Assembly: GCA_900542835.1 (NCBI GenBank) | Contig: UQPB01000063.1 | Location: forward strand, 1-14,283 | Reading direction: 5' to 3' | Source: an uncultured Pelosinus sp. | Lineage (GTDB): Bacteria; Bacillota; Negativicutes; Sporomusales; Acetonemataceae | DNA: 14,283 nt | Shown here: positions 6,835-13,695 of the stretch, in pieces | Layout: each line of letters starts with the position of its first letter | How positions within the stretch are numbered: the first letter of the stretch is position 1 | The notes under the pieces: model-generated | Database searches by the model: none | The model's input: only the letters and a program-made list of their open reading frames with translations | Told to the model about the DNA's origin: nothing | Position numbers and translations under genes: made by a program

Positions 6835-8010
6835 ATGACTGATGGCATGATTACACACGCCCGGGTAGTTTTACCGGATTCCGTCTTATCGGATGCCACG
6901 GTCGTTATCCGCGGCGGCCGTATTGCTTCCCTGCTGCCGGCCGGGGCGACCGGCAGCGATGGCGGCTTTGTAGTTGATGCCGGCGGTGACTGGCTGATTC
7001 CCGGCCTTGTCGATCTGCATGTGCATGGCGCCGGCGGCTTTGATACGATGGACGGTCAGCCGCAAAGCCTGGCGGCAATGGCCAGAACGCTGGCACAGGC
7101 GGGAACGACCGCCTTCCTGGCGACGACAATGTCGGCGCCGCCGGCTGTCCTGGCGGCTGTTCTGGCGGCGGTCAGCGCTGCCCGCGAGGCCGGCTGTCCT
7201 GACGCGGCCGAGATTTTAGGCGTACATATGGAAGGGCCTTTTTTAGCGGCGGCTTACAAAGGAGCGCAGGCAGCGGCGGCAATTTATCCGCTTGCAGGTG
7301 ATGCGGCCGCAGCTTTTGCCGCGCTGGCGGCGGCACATCCCGGGCTGATACGGATACTGACCTTTGCAGTCGAGCGTCCGGGAGCGGAGCGGCTGGCGGC
7401 GCTTTGCGCCGACAACGGCATTATTGCCGCCGTCGGCCATAGCGAAGCATCCTATGAAGCTATGCGCGAGGCGGTAAAATGGGGTGTCAGGCAGGTAACG
7501 CATGCTTTCAACGCCATGCCCGGCATCCATCACCGCCGCCCCGGCCTGTTGACCGAAGCGCTTAATAACCCCGCGGTCAGGCTGGAACTCATTGCCGATG
7601 GCGTGCATATCCATCCGGCCGTGCTCAGGCTGGCGCTGTCGCTTAAGCCTGAAGCCGGCGTGCTGCTGGTGTCCGACGGCACACGCGCGGTCGGCATGGC
7701 CGACGGCGACTATGAGCTTGGCGGGCAGATGACGACAGTAAGCGGCGGAACGGCGACGCTTGCGGATGGCACAATTGCCGGCAGCGCCTATCCGCTGCTG
7801 CAGGGCATCCGTACGCTGGTCTCGCTCGGCTTTACGCTGCCGCAGGCTGTGAACCGGGCCAGTCTGTATCCGGCGCGGCTATTGGGCGTTGACAACCGGC
7901 TGGGCTCGATTGCCGCCGGCAAAGAAGCCAGCCTGGTACGGCTTGGTGCCGGTCTGCAACTGCGGCAGGTGTGGCGGCGGGGCGTATTGCTGACGGAAAG
8001 GGGAGGATAG
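6835..8010 (+). CDS. nagA: N-acetylglucosamine-6-phosphate deacetylase (NagA)
   Basis: The 391-residue amidohydrolase removes acetate from GlcNAc-6P to give GlcN-6P. Metal and active-site motifs are in the expected order: His62 and His64 in GLVDLHVHGAGGFDTMDG, the glutamate of GVHMEGPF, the histidine of AVGHSEAS, the histidine of THAFNAMPG, and the catalytic aspartate of LVSDGTRAVGM. The length suits the family (about 380-395). ATG at 6835 is chosen because a full AGGAGG (6821-6826) lies 8 nt upstream; the frame runs back to a GTG at 6703 inside the repeat block, which is not a plausible start. A strong ribosome binding site of its own suits a gene separated from its upstream partner by a structured spacer. 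nagB follows after 1 nt. Confidence 0.96.
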   Translation: MTDGMITHARVVLPDSVLSDATVVIRGGRIASLLPAGATGSDGGFVVDAGGDWLIPGLVDLHVHGAGGFDTMDGQPQSLAAMARTLAQAGTTAFLATTMSAPPAVLAAVLAAVSAAREAGCPDAAEILGVHMEGPFLAAAYKGAQAAAAIYPLAGDAAAAFAALAAAHPGLIRILTFAVERPGAERLAALCADNGIIAAVGHSEASYEAMREAVKWGVRQVTHAFNAMPGIHHRRPGLLTEALNNPAVRLELIADGVHIHPAVLRLALSLKPEAGVLLVSDGTRAVGMADGDYELGGQMTTVSGGTATLADGTIAGSAYPLLQGIRTLVSLGFTLPQAVNRASLYPARLLGVDNRLGSIAAGKEASLVRLGAGLQLRQVWRRGVLLTERGG

Positions 8011-8011
8011 C

Positions 8012-8725
8012 GTGGAATATGTGTACGCGCCAGGCGAAGCATTGGGACGGGAGGCCGCCCGCTGGGTAGCGCGTCAGATCCTGCGCTGCCCGCAGCTGGT
8101 GCTCGGCCTGCCGACAGGCGGCACGCCCATTCCCATGTACCGGCAGCTTGTCCGCCTGTATCAGGAAACACTGATATCGTTCGCGTCTGTACGAACCTTT
8201 AACTTAGACGAGTATGTCGGGCTTGCCGCCTCGCATCCGCAAAGCTATCACTATTATATGCAACAGCACTTTTGGAGCCTGGTTGACCTTCCCGCCGCAG
8301 CCCGCGAAATGCCTCGCGGCGACGCAGCCGATCTTGCGGCTGAATGCCGCCGCTACGACCGCCGGCTGGAAGCGGCCGGCGGTGTCGATGTGCAGGTGCT
8401 GGGGATTGGCATGAACGGTCATATTGGTTTTAATGAACCGTCGCACAACTTGTCGGTCCGGACGCATGTCGTTTCGCTGACGCCGGCGACGATTGCCGCT
8501 AACGCCTGTTTTTTTGGCGACGCCGCCGCCGTGCCGCGGCAGGCGATCACGATGGGGATCGGCAGCATTATGCAGGCAAAAAAGATCCTGCTGCTGGTAA
8601 GCGGCGAGAAAAAATGCGCTATTTTACGCAAAACCTTATTTGGCCCGGTAACAACCGATGTGCCGGCAAGCATTCTGCAGCTGCACGCCGGTCTGACTGT
8701 TATCAGCGACGTTGACTGCCGCTGA
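8012..8725 (+). CDS. nagB: Glucosamine-6-phosphate deaminase (NagB)
   Basis: The 237-residue enzyme converts GlcN-6P to fructose-6-P and ammonia, the last step into glycolysis. Visible motifs are the phosphate loop LGLPTGGTP (residues 31-39), the catalytic Asp66 in FNLDEYVGL, and GIGMNGHIGFNEP with His137 and Glu142. Position 135 is Asn where E. coli has Asp141. The Bacillus-type enzymes I recall also carry NGHIGFNEP, so this is a subfamily feature, not damage. The protein is short, like the Bacillus enzymes (about 240), and lacks the E. coli C-terminal extension, so allosteric activation by GlcNAc-6P is not expected. The start is GTG at 8012, 5 nt after GGGAGG (8001-8006) and 1 nt after the nagA stop, implying coupled translation. 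Confidence 0.96.
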   Translation: MEYVYAPGEALGREAARWVARQILRCPQLVLGLPTGGTPIPMYRQLVRLYQETLISFASVRTFNLDEYVGLAASHPQSYHYYMQQHFWSLVDLPAAAREMPRGDAADLAAECRRYDRRLEAAGGVDVQVLGIGMNGHIGFNEPSHNLSVRTHVVSLTPATIAANACFFGDAAAVPRQAITMGIGSIMQAKKILLLVSGEKKCAILRKTLFGPVTTDVPASILQLHAGLTVISDVDCR

Positions 8726-8816
8726 GGCGGGGCGTCCCGGCGGCTGCCGTACCGGCGCATAATCTGCCCGGACTGGCTGGTCTCCAGATACAGATTATCG
8801 CAAGGGAGAGGATGGT

Positions 8817-10559
8817 ATGTTATTTAAGGGAATAGCCGGATCAAACGGTATTGAAATCGCTCCGGCCTACATCTACCAGCCTGATCCGGCGCCGCCGGCT
8901 GCGCCGGCGCTTGCCGGCGATGCGGCATCAGAGATCAGCGCGCTGAAGCAGGCGCTGCTGACGGCCCGCGGGCAAGTCGAACTCATCCGCGATAAAGCGT
9001 TGCAGACTGCAGGTGCGGCGGCAGCAATTTTTGACGCGCATCTGCTGCTGCTGGATGATCCCCAGTATTTGGCTGAGATTGTAGCTGCTATTGGCGAAGA
9101 AAAACTAAGCGCCGTCGCCGCCGTTGACCGGGTTACCGCCAGCTATGCGGCCTTGTTTGCCGCCATGGAAGATGAATATATGCGCGAGCGCGGCGCTGAC
9201 ATCAAGGACATTGGCGAGCGGGTTCGCCGCTGCTTGCTGGGATTGCCGCCACAGGGACTGGCCCATCTGGACAGCCCGGTAATCGTAATCGCTCCTGATC
9301 TGAGCCCGTCTGACACGATGACAATTGATGCCCGCTATGTGAAAGGCTTTGTTACCAATAGCGGCGGACGCACCTCCCATGCCGCCATTATTGCCAGAAC
9401 GCTTGAAATTCCCGCTGTGTTAGGTCTTGGCGACATCACTGCCCGGCTGAAAAGCGGCGACTGTGTCGTTATTGACGGCAGCGCCGGCACGGTTATTGTC
9501 GATCCCGACCCGGAGCAGCAGCTTTTTTATCGGCGCAAGCGGCAGCGCTTTCTTGACCGGCAGGCGGCGCTGCAGCAGTTGGCCGGGCTGCCGGCAGTGA
9601 CTGTTGACGGCCACAGGCTGGAGGTGTCGGCCAATATCGGGGCGCCGCGGGATATTGATGCCGCCCTTGCCTATGGCGCTGACGGGGTGGGCCTGTTCCG
9701 GACAGAGTTTCTTTATCTGGAGAAAAACGCATTGCCCGGAGAAGAAGAGCAGTTTCAAACCTATAAAGCGGCGGCAGAGAAACTCGGCCGGCGGCCGCTG
9801 ATCATCCGTACCCTCGACATTGGCGGCGACAAGGAATTGCCGGGACTGCAGCTGCCTGCCGAGAGCAATCCGTTTCTTGGCTACCGGGCCATCCGCATTT
9901 GCCTTGACCGCCGCGACCTGTTTAAAACGCAGCTAAGGGCGATCCTGCGGGCCGGTGCCTACGGCAATCTGCTGCTGATGTATCCGATGATATCAGGGGT
10001 TGCCGAGGTCAGAGCGGCCAATGCCGTTTTGGCTGAGGTTAAGCAGGAACTGCGGCAGCAGGGGCTGGCCTTTGACGAGTTGATCAAAGTCGGTGTGATG
10101 ATCGAAGTGCCGTCGGCGGCGGTGACTGCCGACAGCATTATTCGCGAGGTCGATTTCTTCAGTATCGGCACCAACGACCTCTGCCAGTATACATTGGCTG
10201 TTGACCGCTTGAATGAAAAAGTCGCCGGTTTGTACCAGCCGCTGCATCCGGCGGTGCTGCGGCTGATAAAGACAGCGGTGGACGCCAGTCACGCCCACGG
10301 CAAGTTCACAGGCATGTGCGGAGAGCTGGCGGGAGAGGCGCTGGCCGCGCCGCTGCTGCTGGGGCTGGGGCTGGATGAACTCAGTATGAATGCCGCCTCC
10401 ATGCCGTGGGTAAAACAGGTTATCCAACGCTTGTCGCTGGCGGAAGCCAGCCAGACCGCCGCTGCGGCGCTGGAGTTGGAGACGCCGGAGGCGGTGAAGG
10501 CTTATCTGACGGATGTTTTAGCCCGGTTAGGCTTGACGCAGACAGAGGAGGACGCATAA
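8817..10559 (+). CDS. ptsI: PTS Enzyme I (PtsI)
   Basis: The 580-residue phosphoenolpyruvate-protein phosphotransferase starts the relay by autophosphorylating from PEP and passing phosphate to HPr. The N-terminal domain has the phosphohistidine His188 in TNSGGRTSHAAIIA. The C-terminal PEP-binding barrel has GVGLFRTEFLYLE, FLGYRAIR, MIEVPSAA, FFSIGTNDLCQYTLAVDR and the active-site cysteine of FTGMCGELAG. The length is close to the usual 570-575, and all key residues are present. ATG at 8817 has GGGAGAGG upstream at about 6 nt. A 91-nt gap follows nagB; I see no terminator there, so the gene is probably in the same transcript. ptsH follows after 1 nt, the reverse of the common ptsH-ptsI order. 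Confidence 0.97.
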   Translation: MLFKGIAGSNGIEIAPAYIYQPDPAPPAAPALAGDAASEISALKQALLTARGQVELIRDKALQTAGAAAAIFDAHLLLLDDPQYLAEIVAAIGEEKLSAVAAVDRVTASYAALFAAMEDEYMRERGADIKDIGERVRRCLLGLPPQGLAHLDSPVIVIAPDLSPSDTMTIDARYVKGFVTNSGGRTSHAAIIARTLEIPAVLGLGDITARLKSGDCVVIDGSAGTVIVDPDPEQQLFYRRKRQRFLDRQAALQQLAGLPAVTVDGHRLEVSANIGAPRDIDAALAYGADGVGLFRTEFLYLEKNALPGEEEQFQTYKAAAEKLGRRPLIIRTLDIGGDKELPGLQLPAESNPFLGYRAIRICLDRRDLFKTQLRAILRAGAYGNLLLMYPMISGVAEVRAANAVLAEVKQELRQQGLAFDELIKVGVMIEVPSAAVTADSIIREVDFFSIGTNDLCQYTLAVDRLNEKVAGLYQPLHPAVLRLIKTAVDASHAHGKFTGMCGELAGEALAAPLLLGLGLDELSMNAASMPWVKQVIQRLSLAEASQTAAAALELETPEAVKAYLTDVLARLGLTQTEEDA

Positions 10560-10560
10560 A

Positions 10561-10824
10561 TTGCAATCCGTAACCATTACGCTTACAAACACCACCGGGC
10601 TGCACGCCCGGCCGGCGGCGCTTTTCAGCCGGACAGCCGCCGGCTTTCAAGCCGCGGTGACGGTGCGAAAAGGCGACAACAGTGTTGACGCCAAATCGAT
10701 TTTAAAGTTGTTGTCGCTTGGCGCTGCCGCCGGCAGTGTTATCGTGATCAGCGCCACCGGCCCGGATGAGCTGGAAGCAGTTCAGGCCCTTGCTGCTCTG
10801 GTTGAATCAAATTTTCCCGAGTAG
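10561..10824 (+). CDS. ptsH: PTS phosphocarrier protein HPr (PtsH)
   Basis: The 87-residue HPr has His15 in TGLHARPAA, the site phosphorylated by Enzyme I, and Ser46 in DAKSILKLLSLG, the site phosphorylated by HPr kinase in Firmicutes. Both lie at their canonical positions, so this copy could take part in CcpA-type catabolite control as well as transport. Residue 49 is Lys where the Bacillus protein has Gly; the effect is unknown. The start is TTG at 10561, 9 nt after AGGAGG (10546-10551) and 1 nt after the ptsI stop; a TTG start may lower output. No terminator is seen between the stop and the next promoter at 10850. Confidence 0.96.
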   Translation: MQSVTITLTNTTGLHARPAALFSRTAAGFQAAVTVRKGDNSVDAKSILKLLSLGAAAGSVIVISATGPDELEAVQALAALVESNFPE

Positions 10825-10845
10825 ATACAAGCGGCTATAAAAAAC

Positions 10846-10878
10846 GATATTGAAAATCATTATCTTTAATGTTAGAAT
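10846..10878 (+). promoter_or_regulatory. Sigma-A promoter overlapped by a Fur box
   Basis: The promoter is TTGAAA (10850-10855), exactly 17 nt, then TAGAAT (10873-10878). Covering the -35 is GATATTGAAAATCATTATC (10846-10864), which matches the classical 19-bp Fur consensus at 17 of 19 positions and the 7-1-7 core at 12 of 14. Binding of the iron-loaded repressor would block RNA polymerase, so the following gene should be induced by iron starvation. PerR and Zur boxes share the core, but the flanking bases fit Fur best. Confidence 0.78.
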
Positions 10879-10919
10879 AGAACAGTCGTCCCGAAATAAT
10901 AACTAAGGAGTGTATCAGC

Positions 10920-11231
10920 ATGTGCACCGCCTGTCATGAATCAGCCCGCATTTTCGCGGTGGAGATCGCAACCGTGGAGCCGGTTGAGACCAATATGGAA
11001 TTATATAAAGCGATTGCCCACCGCCTGTTTGAGCATAAGGTCATTTCCCATATCAATATCGGCGGCAACCGGGCCTATCAGTCCGGCGACCGGCAGTTAT
11101 TCGGCTTTAATCTTCATTTGAGCAATCATCACGATCAGTTGCGGGTCAGCCTGGAGAATGTCGAGCAGGCGCTGCGCGGCCTGCTGCAGGAATTTGCCGG
11201 CTATTCTGATTTGCAGATCAAACCGGTTTAA
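10920..11231 (+). CDS. Small protein of unknown function with N-terminal CxxCH, Fur-box controlled
   Basis: I do not recognise this 103-residue protein. It begins MCTACHESARIF, so a CxxCH sits at residues 2-6 with no signal peptide before it. The rest looks like one small soluble alpha/beta domain: a beta-type stretch (FAVEIATVEPV), a helix (NMELYKAIAHRLFEHKVI), a strand with ISHINIGG, then a block with several histidines (LFGFNLHLSNHHDQLRV) and a helix (LENVEQALRGLLQEF). CxxCH is the haem c attachment motif, but without export that use is unlikely; cytoplasmic metal or Fe-S binding is more plausible. AAGGAG (10905-10910) lies 9 nt before the ATG. The promoter carries a Fur box, so a role in iron shortage is inferred. 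It appears monocistronic. Confidence 0.8.
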   Translation: MCTACHESARIFAVEIATVEPVETNMELYKAIAHRLFEHKVISHINIGGNRAYQSGDRQLFGFNLHLSNHHDQLRVSLENVEQALRGLLQEFAGYSDLQIKPV

Positions 11232-11275
11232 GCGGCCGGTTGGCAAAAGGCATAATTTTCTTAAGAAGAAACCGC

Positions 11276-11303
11276 TAGACAAATTAAAAATCTGTGATAT
11301 ACT
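11276..11303 (+). promoter_or_regulatory. Promoter of glnN
   Basis: TAGACA (11276-11281), a 16-nt spacer and TATACT (11298-11303) make a good sigma-A promoter. The expected start of transcription is near 11309-11311, leaving a leader of about 147 nt before the glnN start codon. The leader includes a hairpin and an intrinsic terminator, which suggests a control step after initiation. Confidence 0.7.
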
Positions 11304-11313
11304 GTAATCACAG
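11292..11313. promoter_or_regulatory. Inverted repeat on the glnN -10 box (candidate operator)
   Basis: CTGTGAT (11292-11298) is repeated exactly in inverse as ATCACAG (11307-11313) across 8 nt, so the -10 lies inside the dyad. TGTGA and TCACA are separated by 10 nt, not 6 as in CRP sites and not 7 as in GlnR sites, so neither of those regulators is a fit. A repressor site is likely; the Lrp-type protein encoded after glnN is one candidate. Confidence 0.5.
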
Positions 11314-11324
11314 TAAATATTGAT

Positions 11325-11367
11325 GAGTCATTGGCGACTCTCCTGTTAAAAACAGGAGGGTTTTTTT
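11325..11367 (+). terminator. Hexaloop hairpin merging into an intrinsic terminator in the glnN leader
   Basis: A hairpin GAGTC-ATTGGC-GACTC spans 11325-11340. It is followed by a terminator whose stem pairs 11340-11347 with 11351-11358 around an AAA loop, extendable by two more pairs to 11338-11360, and then by seven Ts (11361-11367). The extended terminator uses bases 11338-11340, which are also in the first hairpin, so the full forms compete. It may simply end the transcript of the small upstream gene. But a strong promoter fires only ~30 nt before it, so most glnN transcripts must pass it, which is the layout of attenuation. Confidence 0.75.
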
Positions 11368-11456
11368 GTTTTTACCGGCATTTACGGGTTGGCGCCGGTT
11401 CGGTGATGATTTAGCTTCTATGTAAAAAATATAGTGTTTGAAAGGGGTTTGGAACA

Positions 11457-13538
11457 ATGAGCATGTATGGTTCCCATGTATTTAATGATGCAATTATGAA
11501 AGAGTGTCTGCCGAAAGCAACCTACAAGGCGTTGAAAAAGACAAGCAGCGAGGGGCTGCCGTTGGATCCGGCCGTGGCCGATGTTGTCGCCAGCGCGATG
11601 AAAGACTGGGCGCTTAGCAAGGGTGCGACGCATTTTACGCATTGGTTTCAGCCGATGACCGGCATTACCGCCGAAAAGCATGATGCCTTTATCTCGCCCA
11701 ACAGCGACGGCACCGCGATTATGGAGTTTTCCGGCAAGGAGCTGATCAAGGGTGAGCCTGACGCTTCCTCGTTTCCTTCCGGCGGACTGAGGGCTACCTT
11801 TGAAGCCAGAGGCTACACGGCCTGGGACTGCACCTCGCCGGCATTTGTCAAAGACGGCACCCTGTGTATCCCGACGGCGTTCTGCTCATACACCGGCGAG
11901 GCGCTGGATAAAAAAACCCCGCTCTTGCGCTCGATGGAAGCCTTGTCGCGGCAAGCGGTCCGCGTCCTGAAAGCACTGGGCAATACGACGACCCAAAAGG
12001 TCATTACCACTGTCGGGCCGGAGCAGGAATATTTTATTGTTGACAAAAAACTGTTTGAACAGCGCAAGGATCTGGTCTTTACAGGCAGAACCCTGTTCGG
12101 CGCTAAGCCGCCTAAGGGACAGGAACTGGAAGACCATTACTTCGGATCGATTAAAGAACGCATCTCGGCCTATATGAAGGAAGTGGATGAAGAGCTGTGG
12201 AAGCTGGGCGTTTCCGCAAAAACAAAGCATAATGAAGTCGCGCCGGCGCAGCATGAACTGGCTCCCATCTTTTCCACAACCAATATTGCCACCGATCATA
12301 ATCAGCTGACCATGGATACGATGAAGAAGGTCGCCTTGCGGCATGGCCTGGTCTGCCTGCTGCATGAAAAACCATTTGCCGGCATTAATGGTTCCGGCAA
12401 GCATAACAACTGGTCAATGAGTACCGATGACGGCGTCAATCTGCTCGACCCCGGTTCAACGCCGCATGAAAATCAGCAGTTTCTGGTATTCCTCTGCTCG
12501 GTTATCAAGGCGGTTGACGAATATGCCGGCCTGCTGCGGGTATCGGCCGCCAATCCCGGCAATGATCACCGTTTGGGGGCAAACGAGGCACCGCCAGCCA
12601 TCATCTCGGTCTTTTTAGGCGAACAGCTGCAGGATATTCTCGAACAGTTGGAGAACGGCGGCGCAACCAGCTCCAAGTGCGGCAGCCTGATGGAGCTTGG
12701 CGTTACCACTTTGCCGCCGCTGCCGAAAGACGCCACCGACCGCAACCGCACCTCGCCGTTTGCCTTTACCGGTAATAAATTTGAGTTCCGGATGGTGCCG
12801 TCCTCCGCTTCGATCGCGGCGCCGAATTATACGCTCAATACGATTGTGGCTGAGGTGCTGGCCGAGGTTGCCGACCGTCTGGAAAAGGCGGCTGACGTTC
12901 ATGCGGAAGTCAAAGTGATCCTGACAGAGTTTGTTACCAAGCATAAACGCGTCGTTTTCAATGGCAACGGCTATTCTGATGAATGGGTGGTCGAAGCCGA
13001 GAAACGCGGTCTTCCCAACATCAAGACAACGGTTGAAGCCACCAAAGCGCTGATTGAAGAGAAAAGCCTGGCGGTAATGGAGAAGCATGGCGTTCTCAGC
13101 CGGGTGGAAATGGAATCGCGTTATGAGATTGAACTGGAAAACTATATTAAAACGATTAACATTGAAGCCTTGACTATGCTGGAAATGGCTAAACGGGAGA
13201 TCTTGCCGGCTGCTATTCGCTTTGCCGCCTTCCTGGCGGCGTCGGTCAACAGCATTAAGGCGGCAGGACCGGCGGTCGATGTATCAGCAGCGGTTGAATT
13301 GCTGACAGAGGTTGCGGCGATTACGGCAGACCTGAAAAAGAATATGGCGATTCTCGAGACTGCGGTTGAGGCAGCAGCGCAGGCCCATGGCGATACCTAT
13401 GAACAAGCTTCACTGTTCCGGTTCGATGTCTTTGAAAAGATGGCGGCGCTCAGAGCGGATGCTGATAAGCTGGAAACACTTGTTGATAAAGAAATGTGGC
13501 CGATGCCCACTTACGGCGAGCTGCTGTTCAATGTCTAA
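11457..13538 (+). CDS. glnN: Type III glutamine synthetase (GlnN)
   Basis: The 693-residue glutamine synthetase is of the large GSIII class, which forms double-ring dodecamers and condenses glutamate and ammonia with ATP. Class features, in order, are the N-terminal GSIII block with THWFQPMTGITAEKHDAF and SSFPSGGLRATFEARGYTAW, the catalytic-domain TTVGPEQEYF near residue 185, KHNEVAPAQHELAPIF, the ATP/glutamate region KPFAGINGSGKHNNWSMS, RLGANEAPPAIIS, and SPFAFTGNKFEFRMVPSS, followed by a long helical C-terminal region. The length is usual for the class. ATG at 11457 follows AAAGGGG by about 9 nt; ATG at 11463 is an alternative. It assimilates ammonia such as that released by NagB, but sits in its own unit with its own promoter and leader. 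Confidence 0.96.
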   Translation: MSMYGSHVFNDAIMKECLPKATYKALKKTSSEGLPLDPAVADVVASAMKDWALSKGATHFTHWFQPMTGITAEKHDAFISPNSDGTAIMEFSGKELIKGEPDASSFPSGGLRATFEARGYTAWDCTSPAFVKDGTLCIPTAFCSYTGEALDKKTPLLRSMEALSRQAVRVLKALGNTTTQKVITTVGPEQEYFIVDKKLFEQRKDLVFTGRTLFGAKPPKGQELEDHYFGSIKERISAYMKEVDEELWKLGVSAKTKHNEVAPAQHELAPIFSTTNIATDHNQLTMDTMKKVALRHGLVCLLHEKPFAGINGSGKHNNWSMSTDDGVNLLDPGSTPHENQQFLVFLCSVIKAVDEYAGLLRVSAANPGNDHRLGANEAPPAIISVFLGEQLQDILEQLENGGATSSKCGSLMELGVTTLPPLPKDATDRNRTSPFAFTGNKFEFRMVPSSASIAAPNYTLNTIVAEVLAEVADRLEKAADVHAEVKVILTEFVTKHKRVVFNGNGYSDEWVVEAEKRGLPNIKTTVEATKALIEEKSLAVMEKHGVLSRVEMESRYEIELENYIKTINIEALTMLEMAKREILPAAIRFAAFLAASVNSIKAAGPAVDVSAAVELLTEVAAITADLKKNMAILETAVEAAAQAHGDTYEQASLFRFDVFEKMAALRADADKLETLVDKEMWPMPTYGELLFNV

Positions 13539-13574
13539 CAGCCGTGGCCTTGCTTACTCATCCGCCTTTACTGA

Positions 13575-13588
13575 CAGATAATTGTCTG
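13575..13588. promoter_or_regulatory. Short dyad upstream of the Lrp-type gene
   Basis: CAGATAATTGTCTG is a palindrome of CAGA/TCTG arms around AATT, with one T-G mismatch pair. It is immediately followed by a second dyad, CTGCGA/TCGCAG (13586-13605). Lrp/AsnC proteins favour AT-centred dyads with such CAG/CTG ends, so an autoregulatory site for the gene 108 nt downstream is possible. I could not find a convincing promoter beside it; TTGACG at 13608-13613 has no good -10. Confidence 0.3.
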
Positions 13589-13645
13589 CGAGCCTGCAAT
13601 CGCAGCGTTGACGCGGTACTGGCTGAATAGTTTCGATTTTAACTC

Positions 13646-13676
13646 AGCTCCCTCAACTGCAGTTGAGGGAGCTTTT
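13646..13676 (+). terminator. Perfect 28-bp palindrome with T-run between glnN and the Lrp-type gene
   Basis: Two uninterrupted 14-nt arms, starting AGCTCCCTCAACTG, make a perfect palindrome (13646-13673) with a CTGCAG centre and no spacer. It runs into TTTT (13673-13676). As RNA it would fold into a strong hairpin with a tetraloop, so it probably ends the glnN transcript. The T-run is short, so some read-through into the regulator gene, whose start codon is 20 nt on, is likely. Confidence 0.75.
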
Positions 13677-13695
13677 GACAGAAAGAGGTGAGTCC

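Noticed and set aside
6423..6858. Minus-strand open frames across the repeat block
   Set aside because: Their translations are built of repeated CPPW/SVTSV-like segments caused by the nucleotide repeats, with no ribosome binding site or recognisable domain.
8130..8440. Active-site defect in NagB because Asn replaces the E. coli Asp141
   Set aside because: The NGHIGFNEP form is usual in the Bacillus-type enzymes I recall, and the other catalytic residues are in place.
8778..8793. Second GntR operator before ptsI (TGGTCTCCAGATACA)
   Set aside because: It resembles TGGTCTAGACCA only if two bases are inserted at the centre, which breaks the GT-N-TA-N-AC spacing, and no clear promoter overlaps it.
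11258..11267. TTCTTAAGAA palindrome after the CxxCH gene as a terminator
   Set aside because: It is AT-rich, short and has no T-run; a 10-bp palindrome can easily arise by chance here.
11293..11312. CRP-type site at the glnN promoter
   Set aside because: TGTGA and TCACA are 10 nt apart, not 6.
11323..11349. Possible 8-codon leader peptide (MSHWRLSC) ending in the glnN leader terminator
   Set aside because: It has no Shine-Dalgarno sequence before the ATG and no run of a regulatory codon, so peptide-based attenuation is not supported.
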